A stretch of DNA of 64,000 nucleotides from Owenia fusiformis (GCA_903813345.2 CAIIXF020000005.1:14077375-14141374), one strand, 5' to 3'. Positions 1 through 14,867 are shown, counted from the stretch's first letter. The notes: generated by a model from the letters alone, not told the origin. A program made the numbers and translations.

Positions 1-285
1 TGTTTCTTTATCAAACTGCGACAAGGAAAATTTGGTAGACATTTTGGGGATGAGATGTATTTTTGATTTTGATGATGATCATCATTTTGAAACATAAGAA
101 GTGTTTGTGTTCTTTGGTTAATTGTTAAAAAATGACACAATTATGTCATTGTTTGAATACAAAGTATATATTATGAATATTATTTTAGTGTTTATGGAGT
201 GTGTTTGCCTAATTGAATGGTAGAAAAATGAACTGAATATAGGTCAGTCTAAATTCCTTATACACAGACATTTTTATGCAAATGT

Positions 286-1164
286 AGACCCCCAGCAAAG
301 TTGATTTCGCTCAGGAAATGATATATTGCTAGAGCACTCTTTGTTTTCATGGCGGATTTAGGAAATAAGTGAAGACTTATCTTAATTGAGAATCACATTT
401 AGAAAGAAATACCAACATATCTGTAGCATATTTCAACTAAACTACACTATTTTAGTGTATATCCATTGTTTTGGAATCTGGTCATGGTGACATGAAATTT
501 CCTTTGCTAAATTGAACATGTTTTTTATTTGAATATAAATGGCTATTCGCACATTTTACATAATAATTTAGAAATAGTATTTGCTTCAGACATGCCATCA
601 TTGACATAATGCAAATGGTCGAACCAATATGAGTTGCTTAAATATATTAGCATGGTACTAACAGATAAGCCAATTGTCATGAAATAATCTGGGAAGGTTA
701 CTGTATGTGCACATTATATTTACGTATCTCAAATATTGATTCGCAGGGGGTCCTTTCAGTTAAGATCATGAATATTTAGTGGCACAGGCTAACAGTGATA
801 TTTGACCTTAGTGTCTCGTCATTATGTATGAATTTAGGTTATATGTAGTGTATTAAATCTTGAGTGGTGGTTGATAGGGAGTTTATACCATTTGTATACT
901 GATTATTGGTTGACTGTGAACATACATGCTTTGCTGGGGGTCTTTAAGGAATTGGTGTTTTAGTGCATAGTTTTTGCATGCAATTTTCCACCACTTGAAA
1001 ATCATTTAAAGGTGAAGGACCTAGTTTAATTTTTTGCCTGTGGTTTTTGTAAACTCAAACAGTTAGTTGTTCAAGCAATAGTGTATGTTTTTTCAAATAG
1101 ATTTTTAAGCTTGTATATTTGAACTAATGGCATGTGATCCAGCATGCAACTTTGCTGGGGGTCT
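286..1164. repeat. Perfect 18-bp inverted repeat pair, possible foldback element
   Basis: The left arm AGACCCCCAGCAAAGTTG (286-303) is the exact reverse complement of the right arm at 1147-1164. A related copy, CTTTGCTGGGGGTCTTT, sits at 929-945 in the right-arm orientation. The roughly 880-bp interval has no coding sequence. A decayed non-autonomous TIR or foldback element is the simplest reading; I see no clear target-site duplication. Confidence 0.4.
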
Positions 1165-2365
1165 TTTTATGTTCCCTTTATGGAGGTTTTAATTTTTACA
1201 TCAATATACACATGCCACATCATCTGGGTTAACATAGAAATAAAATATTAACTCATACTTATTCATTTTATTATTTTTTTGTTTTAGTTCATTTTTGTTT
1301 TCTTTTGTTAACTGTGGCATTGAATTTTATATGAAATGAGTTAAAACATTAATTGAAGAGTTGAGTATTGAGTATTTAAACGAGGGAATTTTCCTCTTTG
1401 GTGAAAGGTAAATCTGGATTTGTTTATTTATTTGTTTGAAAATTTCTGTTATTAGAAGGATAATGTTTTCTTTTTATCAATATAAATGTGTTTTCATTAT
1501 TTCTTAAGTACATGTACACATTCTACTGTATTGATTTTTACTTCAGGCACGTAATGTTAAATGGGGTGAATAGCAATTGTTTTTATCAATCTTAACATTA
1601 AGAGTGACTTAAACATTCTTACATAAATCAGAATGCGTGGCTACTCAAATTAACCATATATTGCATATCTAGAGCCATTTGACTTCAAAATAGTTTGTCC
1701 TGATCGGAAGGTAACATTCCAATTATTGAGCCAAAGGATTTTAATAATCTTATTAAAAGAGGAAGTAGCACACAGGTTACATCAGGAAGCAGCATGTTGA
1801 TTTTTGCGGATTTGCGGATTTTTCTCAACTTTACATCTGTAGTCTGAATGTTAAAGTATGACAATGAATTTTTAAAAAAATTGTTTTTATAATAGAAATT
1901 TTAAAACCTTGAATATAATTTTTAAAAAACTTTTAAAAAAACTTTATAAACAGTACTATTCCAGCACATTATATACCTAGAACCTCAGTAGGTATGGAAT
2001 AGTGTTTTTTATACAGGAATTGAATTCTTAAGATGTACTTTACTCTAGTACTATTAAAGACCTTTTCACTCTCAGACAAAATACTGTAACATGTTAGATT
2101 TATACACTAGTAGTTTTTGTGATTTTAGAATTTCCCTTTTGCACCATGATAAATTCCTAATTTTAGCATTTTGCCTTGACTTTTTATTCCTTTGAAAACA
2201 TAATATACTGAGAAAATATAGTCTACCTGTTGATTTAAGGGAATATTATCAGTGTTTGGGTAGAGTGAAACCTGTAAAGTGGAACACCCTAGAAGCAGAA
2301 CACCTCTGTTAGTAGAACACTTTTCCTTAAATCTTCTAAATTTGGGTGCAAAACAATGTATTTTT

Positions 2366-3298
2366 GGCTCACACAGTGAGCCTATGGGATCGACCAGGCG
2401 TCCGTCCGTTGGTCCGTCCGTCCGTTAGTCCGTCCGTCAACATTGGCCGCACAAATTAAAACTGCTATTCAGATTGAGTCATATCCACATTCATTTTATG
2501 CATATCCATAATGCCTATTTGACCTATCATCGCCATTTCCCAAGTTCACCCGGTTTCCGTCAAAAAGTCAAATTTTCTGTTATATACTAGACACTTTGTT
2601 GAAGTAGAACTTTCAAATAACTTGTAGTAGTTGCTGTATATGCAACTTATGTCTTCTGAAGATTTCAAGGCTCTTGGAATTACAGTTTTTGGTGTTTACT
2701 CTATAAAATTTGACAAAAAGTAGGACTTAGTCATTTTCAGGAAACTTTCTCATGTATAAAGTCAATGGCAGGTTTTGTGATTGACAAGTTTCTCAAAGTT
2801 TGCCTTATACTTGATCATTTCTTGCAATGAATTACATCATTACTAGATTTAAGCATTCCCTACATATTGCTCAATATATGTCAGCATCAAATTTTTACAG
2901 TTTTTGAGATATTTGACGTCTAAAAACAGTAAAAATAAGTTATTTTTCAACTTGCTTCAATTTGACCAATTTTGTTTTTGAAAATCATCTACAAGTTGCC
3001 AGGAGCTCAAATCTGACAGTTTTAGGATTTGACCTTTACTTGACCTTTACCTTTGAAAGGTCAAATAAGTTGATTTTTCAAATTGATTTTTGGATCTAAA
3101 TTTTGGTCAGCTTAATCACAAAAGACCTTACTGAGCTCTGAATAAGTAAAATTTTCAAGGTCAAATGTCATCAAACTAGGTCACACAACTGTGCTATCAA
3201 AGTTTATTTCTCAAAGTTCGAGACTACAAATCCAAATCAATATTTTTGTTTTAAAGTCAGGATATACATTCCTCTGAAGGTTCCATACTGTGTGAGCA
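2366..3298. mobile_element. Non-autonomous TIR element with internal CCGT tract
   Basis: The ends share an 11-bp inverted repeat, GCTCACACAGT at 2367-2377 and ACTGTGTGAGC at 3287-3297. A degenerate CCGT/TCCG microsatellite lies just inside the left end (about 2398-2440). The interior has no transposase-like frame. The layout of a short TIR followed by a CCGT tract matches that of the element at 40775-42252, although the two TIR sequences differ. Family and autonomous partner are unknown. Confidence 0.5.
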
Positions 3299-6200
3299 CA
3301 GGACCGTGGGTCCTATTTTTTGGTTTTAGGGGCCAAAACTATTTTCCTGACTCAAAATTTGCCCCCCCCCCCCTGTTAGTGGGTTTACGAAAACATTGGC
3401 CGCCAATCACCGATCAGTCACTTTCCACAGTTGGGTACATATGGTCGGCTATCGGTCTTTTATGTAAAATGTAATGTAAAAATGTAAGATGTAAAATTAG
3501 AAGAAAGTACAGTAAAACTAAAACTGGGAATCCAATGACTACATGTACAAGGTCGTGATTTAAAAATGTATTTAATTATTTCAAATCACGATGAAAAACG
3601 TAACATCGGAATTGTCTTTGTATGTAATGTCATATTTTTCAGTGATGTCTCAGTTGTTAGAAGACCAATTTCATTCTGGTTAGTCACTTTGGATTATGAT
3701 GAGAAAATGCACGTAACATTGCTTTAATTTCATTGATATGATACGCAATAACAAAAACATTCTAAACATTGTCAGTGTTCACGTCTTATCGTTGTTTGAT
3801 TTCTCAGCTGTTAAACGCCAACTTTTAAAAACTACATTCAATATGACAAAAAAGCTTTCTTGTGATGTACTGAAATGGTTAGTCACTTATAATCCCGATA
3901 AGAGAATACACGTAACATTACATCATATTCAGAATTCAGTAGGCTATGACAATAACAAATCATTTTTATTTCGAAATTGTACATTAGATTTCAGTAAAAA
4001 ATTAGGATAGATTCCCGTAGAAACGATAGGTTGGTCAATGGTGGGTTAGGAACCTAAGGCGGGACAATTAAATCGTGAGGAGACAGTCATGCCAAATTTG
4101 TTTGCTTGCTTTATGTTGAAAGGAACAAAATCCGTAAAAAATGTTGCTTAAAATTGAATTATTAATATTTTAAGGCTACAAATATGGTCGGTCTTATACA
4201 TGATATGGTTGGTCTTTTACACATTTTCATCAAACCCCGTTTTGAGGCTACCAGTGGAAAACACCAACCAGTCAGTGGTCGGTGGGGTCAGTCTTTTTCG
4301 TAAACCCCTTGTTAGCTTCTGGATCCGCCAGTGAAATCTACTGGTTGATGCAGATTACCGGGAAGGCCATTATGACTACACTGCATCCTTGCTATATTCA
4401 TTTGGAGTGGTTGTTTAAATATCTGAACTAGGGGATTATAGAAATTGAAACAAGTGCATAAAATTGCTTATTGAAAATTAATTATGGGTCGTTTCCTTTC
4501 AGCTTTTTATGTATATCCTACTTTGTAAATCACTTGCCATTAAATCACTATCTCATTGCCCATGTAATTTGCTTGTCTATAGATTGTGAATGTGATTCTT
4601 TGGTGTTGTTTTTTTAATGTTTCATGGGCGTAGGGCTATATTTTGAGTTAGTAATGGTACGCCAACTCGGGAATGTCTCCTTGTACGGCCGAATGCCGTG
4701 CATCTTTGGGGGGTCGGGGGGTTTGCTCATCTGAGCATTTTTATCAACTTGAAATAGTTCTATTCTGATAAAACTTAATGGTTAAATATACAAATACAGA
4801 ATCATCAATAAATGTGCAATCAAATTCGTGCATTTTTACAAATTTTTAATTTTTTCTAATTCATTTGCTACGCACGGGCAAAGTGTGCGTAACAGGCGCA
4901 ACGTCCATGTGTGTAATTTATTAGGAATTTGGATCACCAGATCTCACCAGCCTTATAAGGCAACATTTCTTTCAAGCCTTTCATTTTTATAAAAAAAGGA
5001 AAGTTTGTAAATGAAATCCATTGCTTAAACATATCATTATTATCATTTTTACAATTATTGTGTGCATGTTCGTGACTTAGGGTCAGTGTTAGAGACTGAT
5101 CCCCTCTTGAATTCATTTTCAACCTGATTCAAGATTAGAATATGTTGTTTTTTGTGAAAAGTTCAGATCTTTAGCCTCTAATGGTCTTCCCACCTCATAC
5201 ACATAATCTTGTATGTTACCTTGCAATACAACATAAGGCTGTGATATTGAATGGTCATCCCATTCTTAAAATTAACTCTTACCATAAATTATTCTCTAAT
5301 TTTCTTATGCATCAAATTATCTAGTTGATTTTTTTTAGTATTTCTGTATATTTTAGATCTGGAAATTATGGATATCTATTATTTTATACCTTTATTCATT
5401 GTTTTTTACTTTATTTTCAATTGGCTATGGTGTTGTTTTTTGAACTAGTAAATGGTGATGTGTGTATGTGGCATATTATAGCTGAAAGGCACCAATAGAT
5501 TTCTCAAGAACTATATGCCTACAATAAAAATACCACATTGGTCATGTTTTCAAATGTAAAATTGAACAAAAATGAGAGAATTCAACAAGGAATAAACAAA
5601 ACAGGCATGTAGACAATACCCTGAATTATATAGAAATATCAGAAAATGGGATACTTTATTCAAATTTTTGAGAGAAATTGAATGAAAAAATGAATTACTG
5701 GTGAAGCAGACGGAAGTTAAGCTTGATGAAGAATTCCAGGGTAATGACTCTTAAATATGATTACCATGTTCCAATTTGCCAAAACAAGCAACAAGACTAA
5801 TAGTCTATAAATAATTATGAAAAATTAATTGTAACCATAATATACTCTAATTTAATATTTCATAGAATTAGCTGAGAAGAAAATGTAGGTTTTAACAATA
5901 ATGAATCCGGAAATCATGTTCTAAAAACATCCGTTGGAAGGGTGTTACAGATAATCAAAGCTAAAGGCGTTCATTGCTAGCTAGCGCTAAACAATATGTT
6001 TTCTTGGTGTAATTACGCCTTTAAAAGTGTCCATCTTAACATAATATTAGCAAGCTCAGCCGTTAATCCACTGTGTATTGCTACCTCAGAAAATGCAGCT
6101 CCCCAGAGAGCAAGATTGCCTATTTGTATGCTTGGAACAATTTTCACCTGATTTCACTCAATCCTGCTTGATATTTATTCTATGCATATTACATTGTCAT

Positions 6201-6794
6201 TGGTGTGCCCTTGCGCTGGTGTTAGACTAGGCTGTAACAATGGCTCACCAGCTCGAAATCTTGCAAAAATTAACGAAGATAAGCAAATAGAATTTAATGA
6301 TACAATGCCGGGTTTGTAATTTAGTAATTAAATGCTGTTTTATAATTTACAAGTATGGGTTAAATTAATTTTTTACCATTATTTTTTGTGAAGGGAATCG
6401 TCAAAATAAAAGGTTAAAAAAACGTGATGATATTATATTTTGATATCTCATCTTGTCATTTGACCAATTCTTATATAGGAGTCTAATAATGCTTTGTTCA
6501 TTATATCAGAGGAGGTATAGGTCCATGGGTCCCTCCATCATATAGATTGCACTGCTGATAGGTTTATATTATGTCACATGATCTTATATAGATTACTATG
6601 TCATTCCAGTAGATAGTTGAAAGTAATTCGAATTCTAGTCAACTTGCTTGGTGTCGGGTATTTAGAAACAGAATAGGATAAGGTATGATCTATGAATAAT
6701 ATTGCCCTTACAAAATAATATATACGTAACATGGATATTATGAATTAGGCTTTTTTCTTGTTTTTCTTGACCAAAGATTAGAAAGGCAAAATTT

Positions 6795-6896
6795 AGTCTT
6801 GCTTCAAGACCCTGGACCCTTCCCCACCATCTATTTTACACCATGTTGTGTTGGAGAAGTAGATCAGCGGGGGGTCTATGGTCTTGAAGCAAGACT
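6795..6896. repeat. Small hairpin element with perfect 17-bp arms
   Basis: AGTCTTGCTTCAAGACC (6795-6811) is repeated as its exact reverse complement at 6880-6896, about 70 bp apart. Each arm also contains the internal palindrome-like CTTGCTTCAAG. It looks like a minimal MITE or hairpin, about 430 bp upstream of the first CtBP coding exon. No coding sequence. Confidence 0.5.
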
Positions 6897-7363
6897 TCGC
6901 AAAATTGAACAAATAGTCACCAGTTTTGTGCTATTCACATATTCACAAGTAATTCATTGATTTTGATGTATATGATGTTATATAATTACTTAGGATAAGA
7001 GCCATCGACCTTATTATTACCTTCTCTAATATGAGGCACCAATGAATAGTCTATATATTCACCTCAAAAGAAGAATATGAGACAATTATAACTTATAACG
7101 TCATTTGTAAGAGATATATAGAGAGAAAGACTACATTGCATACTGGCACCATTTAATGTTGTATTTTTTCATTTTAGATAAGTGAATGTTTCTTCTTCAT
7201 TCACCCAATTTTATCTGGCAGTTTTGTTTCTTTTAAAACACTGTGACATTAATTGAATATACCTTACAAAGGCAAGATTCTCAGTTTATTAAGATTACAT
7301 ATGATATAAATATACTTTACTTTTGTAATTCCAGAACATATATTTGGTAGCTGATGTTGCACT

Positions 7364-7522
7364 ATGCCGACAACATGCGGATTTCCTAATTGCAAATTCC
7401 GTTCTCGCTACCGTGGATCCGAAGACAATCGCCATTTTTACCGTGTCCCAAAGAAACCTGCAATTTTAAGAGAGAAGTGGTTAATCGCAATTGGACGCAC
7501 AGAAGAAACTATAGTTAATCAG
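7364..7522 (+). CDS. CtBP: CtBP exon 1: N-terminal half of the THAP zinc finger
   Basis: First coding exon of a C-terminal-binding protein, a nuclear NAD(H)-binding transcriptional corepressor. A splice acceptor (TTCCAG ending at 7334) gives a 29-nt 5' UTR segment, then ATG at 7364. It encodes 53 residues beginning MPTTCGFPNCKFRSRY, with the first zinc ligands Cys5 and Cys10 and the THAP core tryptophan (REKWL). It ends in phase 0 at a GTATAT donor. The other two zinc ligands are in exon 2, 23.9 kb downstream. From memory, this start closely resembles the THAP domain of nematode CTBP-1; vertebrate and insect CtBPs lack it. I infer that this protein can bind DNA directly as well as act as a bridging corepressor. 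The full spliced CDS (one copy of exon 4) is 1608 nt. Confidence 0.93.
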
Positions 7523-10500
7523 GTATATGCTTTACAAAGACTTGAAGAGTTGGTTCGCCTGAAAAAATATTTGCTGTCATTTGCTCATAGGGGTGGGGGT
7601 TTCCATCATTCAGCCAGTCAATTGTATTTAGTCATTCAGTGATATACATTGTTTTGGAAGTTTTTTGGGAACTATAAATTTACTCAGCAGTTTTGTTTGT
7701 ATATTATGTTACATTGCGCATAACTATTAGAATGAGATGAAAGAGATGTATAATATAATGGACTGGTAATTGTTCTAAATTGTTGGAAGATGGAGATTTT
7801 TTTGAAATACAATAGTATGGTTCAAGGAGAGTGGTCAAATGTAAGGTAGTGGTTCCAGGTTGATAAGGGGGTCGAAAGGTTATTTTGGAAGCTTTAAGGT
7901 TTGATCTCTGATGTTAAGTTGATTGAGGGACCTCGGTTTGATTTGAGATGTGGTTAGAAGAGGGGTAAGGGGATTAACATACTTTAACAAAGTATATACT
8001 TTATAAAGTATATAAGATAATCTTGGAAAACGTTCTCTTTGTAAACTAAAATCAACATTTTTTCAATTTAATAGTCAGACTATACCAAGAAAAAATGATA
8101 AGCATTATGAACGTCGATTTATGTATTATGATTTCATATATACATAACAAGGATATATTGTAGGTCATATTTACTTTATAAACCAGATGATTACTCTTCA
8201 TCTGTCATAAAACAAAGTTTTAGAGCGGAAATAAAAGTGTAAATGGCTGTCGTGCACGACGTGCATTACTTTCACATAAAATTAATTAATTCCATTGAAT
8301 TAATGAAATAAATCATGTGCTTTTACATAATGGCTCGTATCATTTTTTATATCGAAGTATTTTTTACAGGTATTATGGAAATTACATTATTACATTCACT
8401 TATTTATAAATATATAAACACTTTGATTATGAATATGAAATTCATGTCTTTTGGCCAGATAACTTATTTCTTATTCCAAAAAGCTCAAAATTTTTAAAAA
8501 TAAGTGATACTATTGTAGAAATGACTGATATTTGACCTGTCATGTTGACTTCATATCTTATATGTGGGTGTTGTTTTCGAGATTTCTATGAAAATAATCA
8601 TAAACAAATGGGTTATGTTAAGTAATATAAATCAACTGCTTCAAAAATTACAAATTCAAGAACAAGTGGTTAGTGCAAGGATTACTTTTTGCTTATAATA
8701 AATTGAAAATGTTTTCATTGAGGAAGTTCAGAGTAAAAATAGACCCTGTTTTATGTAAATGTCATGACAACTCTTTTATTTGATTCTTTTACTTAAACAT
8801 GTGTCAATTAATCTAAACGCAAATATAATTCATGACTTTTCTATTTGTTGACGTAAGCTCTGTGAAATCAAATGAAATCAATTATGTATAATTACAATGA
8901 AAAGGATTAAAAAACAGATGTTTCTTGGAAAATTCCATTGTAAGGATTTAAAATGGCCTAAAATAGTCTTTTTCTGTTCAATATCAAGAAATAGTGCTTC
9001 GTTTCATTTCTCTTGCTTGATCAAAAAATGCAAATAAAAAGTTCTGATAAAAAATCTATTTTTTCTTTTTCCTGCTCATATTTGTAAAGTTGTATGATAG
9101 GTCAAAATTTTCTCTTTCCCCAAATCTTTTCACCATCTCCAGTTTTTGTTATTCAGCATTATTGGAAGTTAGAAGTCATTGTCTTCGCTAAATACAAAGC
9201 AATATAACTCCAAAACAACCTATAATCTGACATATCAATAACGTCAATGATGCATCCTGTTTTTCTTAATATACATCTGGACCTACTGGAAAAATCTCAT
9301 TGCGTATATTTTAGATGCAAAATAAGTTAAGTGAAGATATTTGCTAGGAATAAACTAGAATAGAGATGAATAACTGGATTGGTAAACTTGAAGCATAGAT
9401 GTTATGTCATGACAGTAGAATTAGAAAGAATCTACATCAGATAAAAAAAACATTCATTCATTAGGGGATTTTCTCTTCTTGATTGTGGAAGATTGTCTCT
9501 GATTATATGAGGTGCTGATACCGTATGCTGATCTGATACACCAATTACATACTGACAATAAGTCTGTCTGCTCATTTTTATTCCGTCTCATTTCTCTCTA
9601 AAATTTGAATGAAGTTATAAATTTTCTCGCTTTTTTACACAAATTGGCATGCTCTCTCCATGCCCATTGAGTTTATTTCTTGTTTTTTCTACTTTTTTCG
9701 ACATTATTTTGCATTTTGAAACATGGATGTTGTGACATTTTTCAAGGGTTTACGGTTGAAAAGAGGAGTCGCTGTCTGCAGATTAATATTGATAAAGATA
9801 TATCGTTAATAGATCTTGTTATATTGCGATATTGGTGAGATGTAATGCACTACAGTTTAATACATATTTCTCGCTAGCACCTAATTATCGCACATTATTG
9901 CGATTTATGGATATACATTCACCCATAAAATATCATCTAGAATTATCTTTGTTAACAATCAATTTTCGGTCTGAATTTGTTTTTCAAGTGACCATTTTTA
10001 TTCTGCTTCTATTAATAATATCTGATAAATATAAAATGTGTCTATTTTTGGAGGTCACAGATAATTTTTTATTTCTTTCCTTAGCAAAATCCCAGTTTTA
10101 CTATTCCTCTTTGAAATCCCCAGTTCATATTGTTATTTCCCTTAAAGGCACCTCATTTATACTCAAGCCAATTTGTTTATTAATGTGAAATCTGGATGTT
10201 GGGACCCCCTTTGTGAGATTTCTAGCAATTGTTTCTAGCAAATTGGGGGTGGAGTTGTGATGTTTTGTTTGATTAGATTGCTTTGGGTCCAAGGCAGGTT
10301 AACTCCCATAATTCTTTGGATTGATCATGTGATGTGTTGTTTCTATGGCTTTAGGTTAGCTTGGGTATGAGGTTAATATACATTTTGATATATACAGTCT
10401 AGCTGATAGCTCCAAGAAAAAATGAGCAATGAGGCAAATTGGGGAAATTCTTGTAGCTGTATATAAGGCTGTTTTGAAAAACTAATAATGTTTTAAATTT

Positions 10501-13396
10501 TTTTATACAATTGTTTTCATCGATTTTAATATATTGTATAATATATTCATATTATAATGAAACTTTTATTACAGGTTTTTATAAATGCCTTTTATTTTCA
10601 GTGAATCTTTTGAAAAATCTACAATGCAAATCTCTTAAAATTGTGTTATACAGAATAATATCTGGACTTTTGGGGGTTTGCTTATGATATTCGAACACCT
10701 TTTCATTTGTTATAAAAAGAGCCCTTAACTTCAAAAGTCCAGGTAGTAGGTTATTAGAATTGATGATGTCATCCCTGATTTTTTTTTTTTTTTTGAGGAC
10801 ATTTGTTATTAGATTTTTTTAAACTTGAAAATCCTGTTTTTTGGGTTCCATAAATAGTGTGATCTACATGTCTGAACATGCTATTGTTATTCTTCTTTTT
10901 TTTGTCCTTTCATAATATTTTGCTCATTATGCAACTATTGTCTGATTGGCTGATTTAGTACAGGGACGACAAATCCAGAGCTGAGTTCGGGCCAGGAGTT
11001 ACTATAGTTTACGTTACAAGTTGACTTGGCTTTATTATGTTCATTACTGTCCCTGTCTCATCAAAAAAAGATTGACAAGTATTATGATCAGATATTCCGA
11101 GGATTTGAAATGAATTCAGAGCAGAGGATTTGTCATATGATCTAACATGACAAACTTTCGCTCTTCATTCGAGTTTTTGATGAGGTATACAATTTTTTCA
11201 TTATCTCATTTTTAGTTCGATCCGTCTCTAGCAGTTTCATCCTCCTTGAATGACAACCCTGTTTTGATCGCAGTCTCCTTTGCTCGATATTATAAGCCCT
11301 ACATGTATTGCATTTGATTTTTAAGTGATGAATTTTTAACATTTTATATTGTAGTATGATGTCACAGTGACAATGTAAGGCATGCTGTTTAAACTGATGC
11401 AAACCATGTGGCATTTTATAGTCTACCTTCTCTATTGTGGATTTTATAGTGTTGAAACAACATACCATATTTTCATTTTGAAATTCTGCCAAATGTGTAT
11501 CCTATTGACTTAAGGATGTACATGTATATTTTCTAGAAGGTCGAGATAAACTTTATTGTTAAGAGTATATTTTGGAAGATCAAATTTTCATTTTTGTTTC
11601 ATTGAGATTTTCAAAATGCATGATAATTCAAATGAAAGTATGGTAATTACGTAAATGCATGTTCTGGTTATGTAAATATGTTTTAGTCTCGCATCAGGTC
11701 TGCCCCCTACTTCCTCTATTCTTATTTTGTCTGGAAGATAGATGGGGGGAGGCTAAACTAATTGCAAGATGTATATGTTTGGTCGATTTCTGTAGTATCA
11801 GTGATTAATTTACAAATGTGTATTTTGAAATATTTTGATGTACAATATATACATAAAAAAAATTTTTTTAACATATGTATGATATACTACTTATTACAAG
11901 TACTACTTACTACAAGTATTATGTTTGATGTTTCCTTATAAAAAGGGGGATACCTTACATTCTTGATACAAACTCATTTTTCTTGCCAAAATCAACTGTT
12001 GTTATGAGGACTTGTTTCAGTTTCAATTTCCATGTTAAATTAATATAATTTCTAATACTCTTGCCTGTTGTCAATAAAAAGTTCTAATTTTGAGTGAGCA
12101 ACACCAGAAACGAGCGTTCAATTTGCTAAACGATATACGTCACCCTTTAAGACCCCAACATAGGATTAGCTTAATGGTATATGATGTATACTTCATTCTG
12201 ATATCTGATACTTATTGCATCCTTTCTTACAAAAGAAAAGTGACATATCCATTATGAAACAGGAAATGTGACAAGTATCTGAATATGAAACCCCAGTAAG
12301 TTAAATGCAGCACTCTCCCCACAATGAAATCTTAGGGTAAAAATGATCTCATCTCATAATATGCCTCATAAAAATTGGTAAAATGGTACAAAGGTAACAA
12401 AAACAGTGTTATATATTGAAAAACATAAGTTCAGCTAAAGGTATTTGGGGCTGGGGTTGTAATAACTTTATGTCTTATCATATTCAAGAGAAGTGTATGT
12501 AACTTAATTCCAAATATGGGCAGTCCAATATAGACTTTCAACATTTGAGGAAAAAGCTTCATATAAGGGCTGATCAACAAATAAGCAAAAATGAAAACAA
12601 AGTGACATGTATACATGTTGATATTATAATACAAATTGGCTATCAGCATAATGATAATGGCAATAGTGAAAGCCTATTTTCTCATGCACAATTTCTGAAT
12701 ACCCACTTTCTGTATAAAAGAAATTGTTTAATGTCAAATGAGGAAAATAAAAGCAGAACATGATGACATGGATGTAGTTTTAGTATTTTCTTTTTGCTAA
12801 AACCCATCTGCCAGAAACTTGAAACAAATTGTCTTACTAAAAAAATTATTTTGATAATGCCGGTTTTAGAGAAAATGCTGATCCATCTTATTATTAATAA
12901 TTTTTAAAGCATCCAAAGTATTGTTAAAAACTTAATTATACAAATTAAAAGCTATGAACATGATAGTGCCATTTAACTTTTATTTGTAAAACTTTCCTTT
13001 TATTGCCACTCATATATCATTCTTAATGTTTTACAGTTTGTTGTTAAATGTCATTTCACATATATGAATATGTAGATGTATTTATTATTGTTTAGTTGTG
13101 TTTATTTATCAGGTCGCTTTGATCTCTTATATGGCATTAATTTGTTTGTTCAATTTTGAAACTGCTTCATTGTAAATTCAAGGCCTTGTTTTGACATACA
13201 TTTTAGATATGTGAAAATTGATATCTGAAATAAATAGATTCACAGGCATATGAGGCTTTTGATTTCAATAAAAAGAATATAAGTATATAAGTATAACATC
13301 AGTCAACTAGTCATGTTAACAAGTTATGCTAGATTGTTATTGTAATTTTAGTAGTCATACATGCTAATTGTCATGCGGGGTTGATAGTTATGTAAG

Positions 13397-13476
13397 GCTG
13401 TTAGTCACATATAACTTATAGTCATATAGGGCTGATAGTCACATATAACTTATAGTCATATAGGGCTGATAGTCAT
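13397..13476. repeat. 34-bp tandem repeat, about 2.5 copies
   Basis: The unit begins GCTGATAGTCACATATAACT and restarts at 13397, 13431 and 13465. It lies inside CtBP intron 1 and has no other recognisable content. Confidence 0.75.
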
Positions 13477-14782
13477 TTCACACTAGGCTGAATGGCTGAT
13501 AGTCATGCAGAGTTTTTAAGTAGTCCTGCAAAATGTTATACAAGGCAATGATATGAGTATTGCTTTGTAAACTCCCTCCAAATATATATCTTGTATGATC
13601 AAGTTAAATACCTGAGAAAGCTGTGGAGTTCCCATTAAATCACAAAGTTTGGCATAAGAAAACAAGCAACTACAAAAAAACACATAAGTAGTTAGTTATT
13701 AAACTCTATCCAAGAAAGGCTAACAGCATGTAAGCATGCTAACTACCCTTTGCATTCATTCGACTTCACTTCTTAAAAGAGAGCTTCGTCTTCACAATCA
13801 GAGTTTGTTGTCGAAATACGGACAACTTTCTCTATGGTCATTTCCTATGACATCACAGCATAGTTAATGAGCATGTGTTTAGCACGCGTTCCTTCCACTT
13901 TGCTGATTGGTTCAGAAAGGGTCAGTGTGGTAGATTTGGAATTATTTATTACCTGGGTTGTCACAGGCACCAATCTTTCGGGCCGGACTGCTAAACTGTA
14001 ATATAGTCTATACTAGGCAGAGGGTAGTTTATAACTAGACTATGCACGCAGGGTTCATGCTAACTAAATATCGGTGATTGTATCAAGTAATTGGCGTCAA
14101 AGACTGTGGAAGATATATATGGACATTGTTGTTAAAAATCGTTTTTTTGAAAAACCTTTCAAAATGTCTTTTCTATATTGATTAACTATTGTTTACTGAT
14201 TGATCTGAAATATTCTTTGTCCAAGTATGAAAACTACCCATGTTCTCATTGTCAATTGGTCTCTTTGAAGCCCCAACATAACATTCTCCCCCCCCCCCCC
14301 CTAGCAATAACTATTTTCCAAACTTTTGAGGGACCTCTAGCCCCACGTTAGACCAGCCTTCACTGATTCAAATATAAATAAATGATTGATTAAGAATGTT
14401 ACGAAAATCGCAAGGTATATTTAATTGTCGATTTTTTATGTCCAGAAATTAATACATTAGTATAATTGTGACATTTATTTCATTTATTTATTCCAATTAA
14501 ACTTGATTAACGACTTGATTTTTCTATAAGCCAATCACTTGATATGTAGATTATCTTGTGAAAGCTCATTGATCATTAACTCTTTTGATTATCCTTAGTT
14601 CTCGTAGCTAAAATTAATGAATGCACGAGTAGTTATATAGTCAAATTTGTGTTTTGTGGATTGCATTGGCACTTTAGATGGGTGTACCATATACCCGAGT
14701 ACTTTGTGCAAAATTATAAATTAGTCATTCATGCATTTATCAGGAATGAAAATGAAAAATGTTACAGAGGTTTATAATTGTC

Positions 14783-14867
14783 ATCAGTACTTCTTGGCCA
14801 TTGGTACTTCTTTGTCATTAGTACTTCATTCTCATTAGTACTTTTTGTTGTTATTGATACTTCTACT
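14783..14867. repeat. Degenerate ~20-bp repeat (CATTAGTACTTCTT type)
   Basis: Four imperfect copies of a unit containing ATTGGTACTTC or ATTAGTACTTC follow each other in the intron. They are diverged and slightly variable in length. Confidence 0.5.

Larger units (their letters stand above)
1..7334. other. Non-coding region upstream of the first CtBP coding exon
   Basis: I see no coding exon here; the open frames are short and of low-complexity composition. Because the first CtBP coding exon is preceded by a splice acceptor ending at 7334, at least one untranslated exon and the promoter must lie further upstream, in this stretch or before the window. I could not identify them. Recognisable contents are an 18-bp inverted repeat pair (286-303 and 1147-1164), a TIR element (2366-3298), a 12-C run (3362-3373) and a 17-bp inverted repeat (6795-6896). 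Confidence 0.6.

Noticed and set aside
7364-7642. Reading the THAP frame to its stop as a 92-residue stand-alone protein
   Set aside because: Codons after 7522 lie beyond a donor and do not supply the second zinc-ligand pair; splicing to 31423 does.
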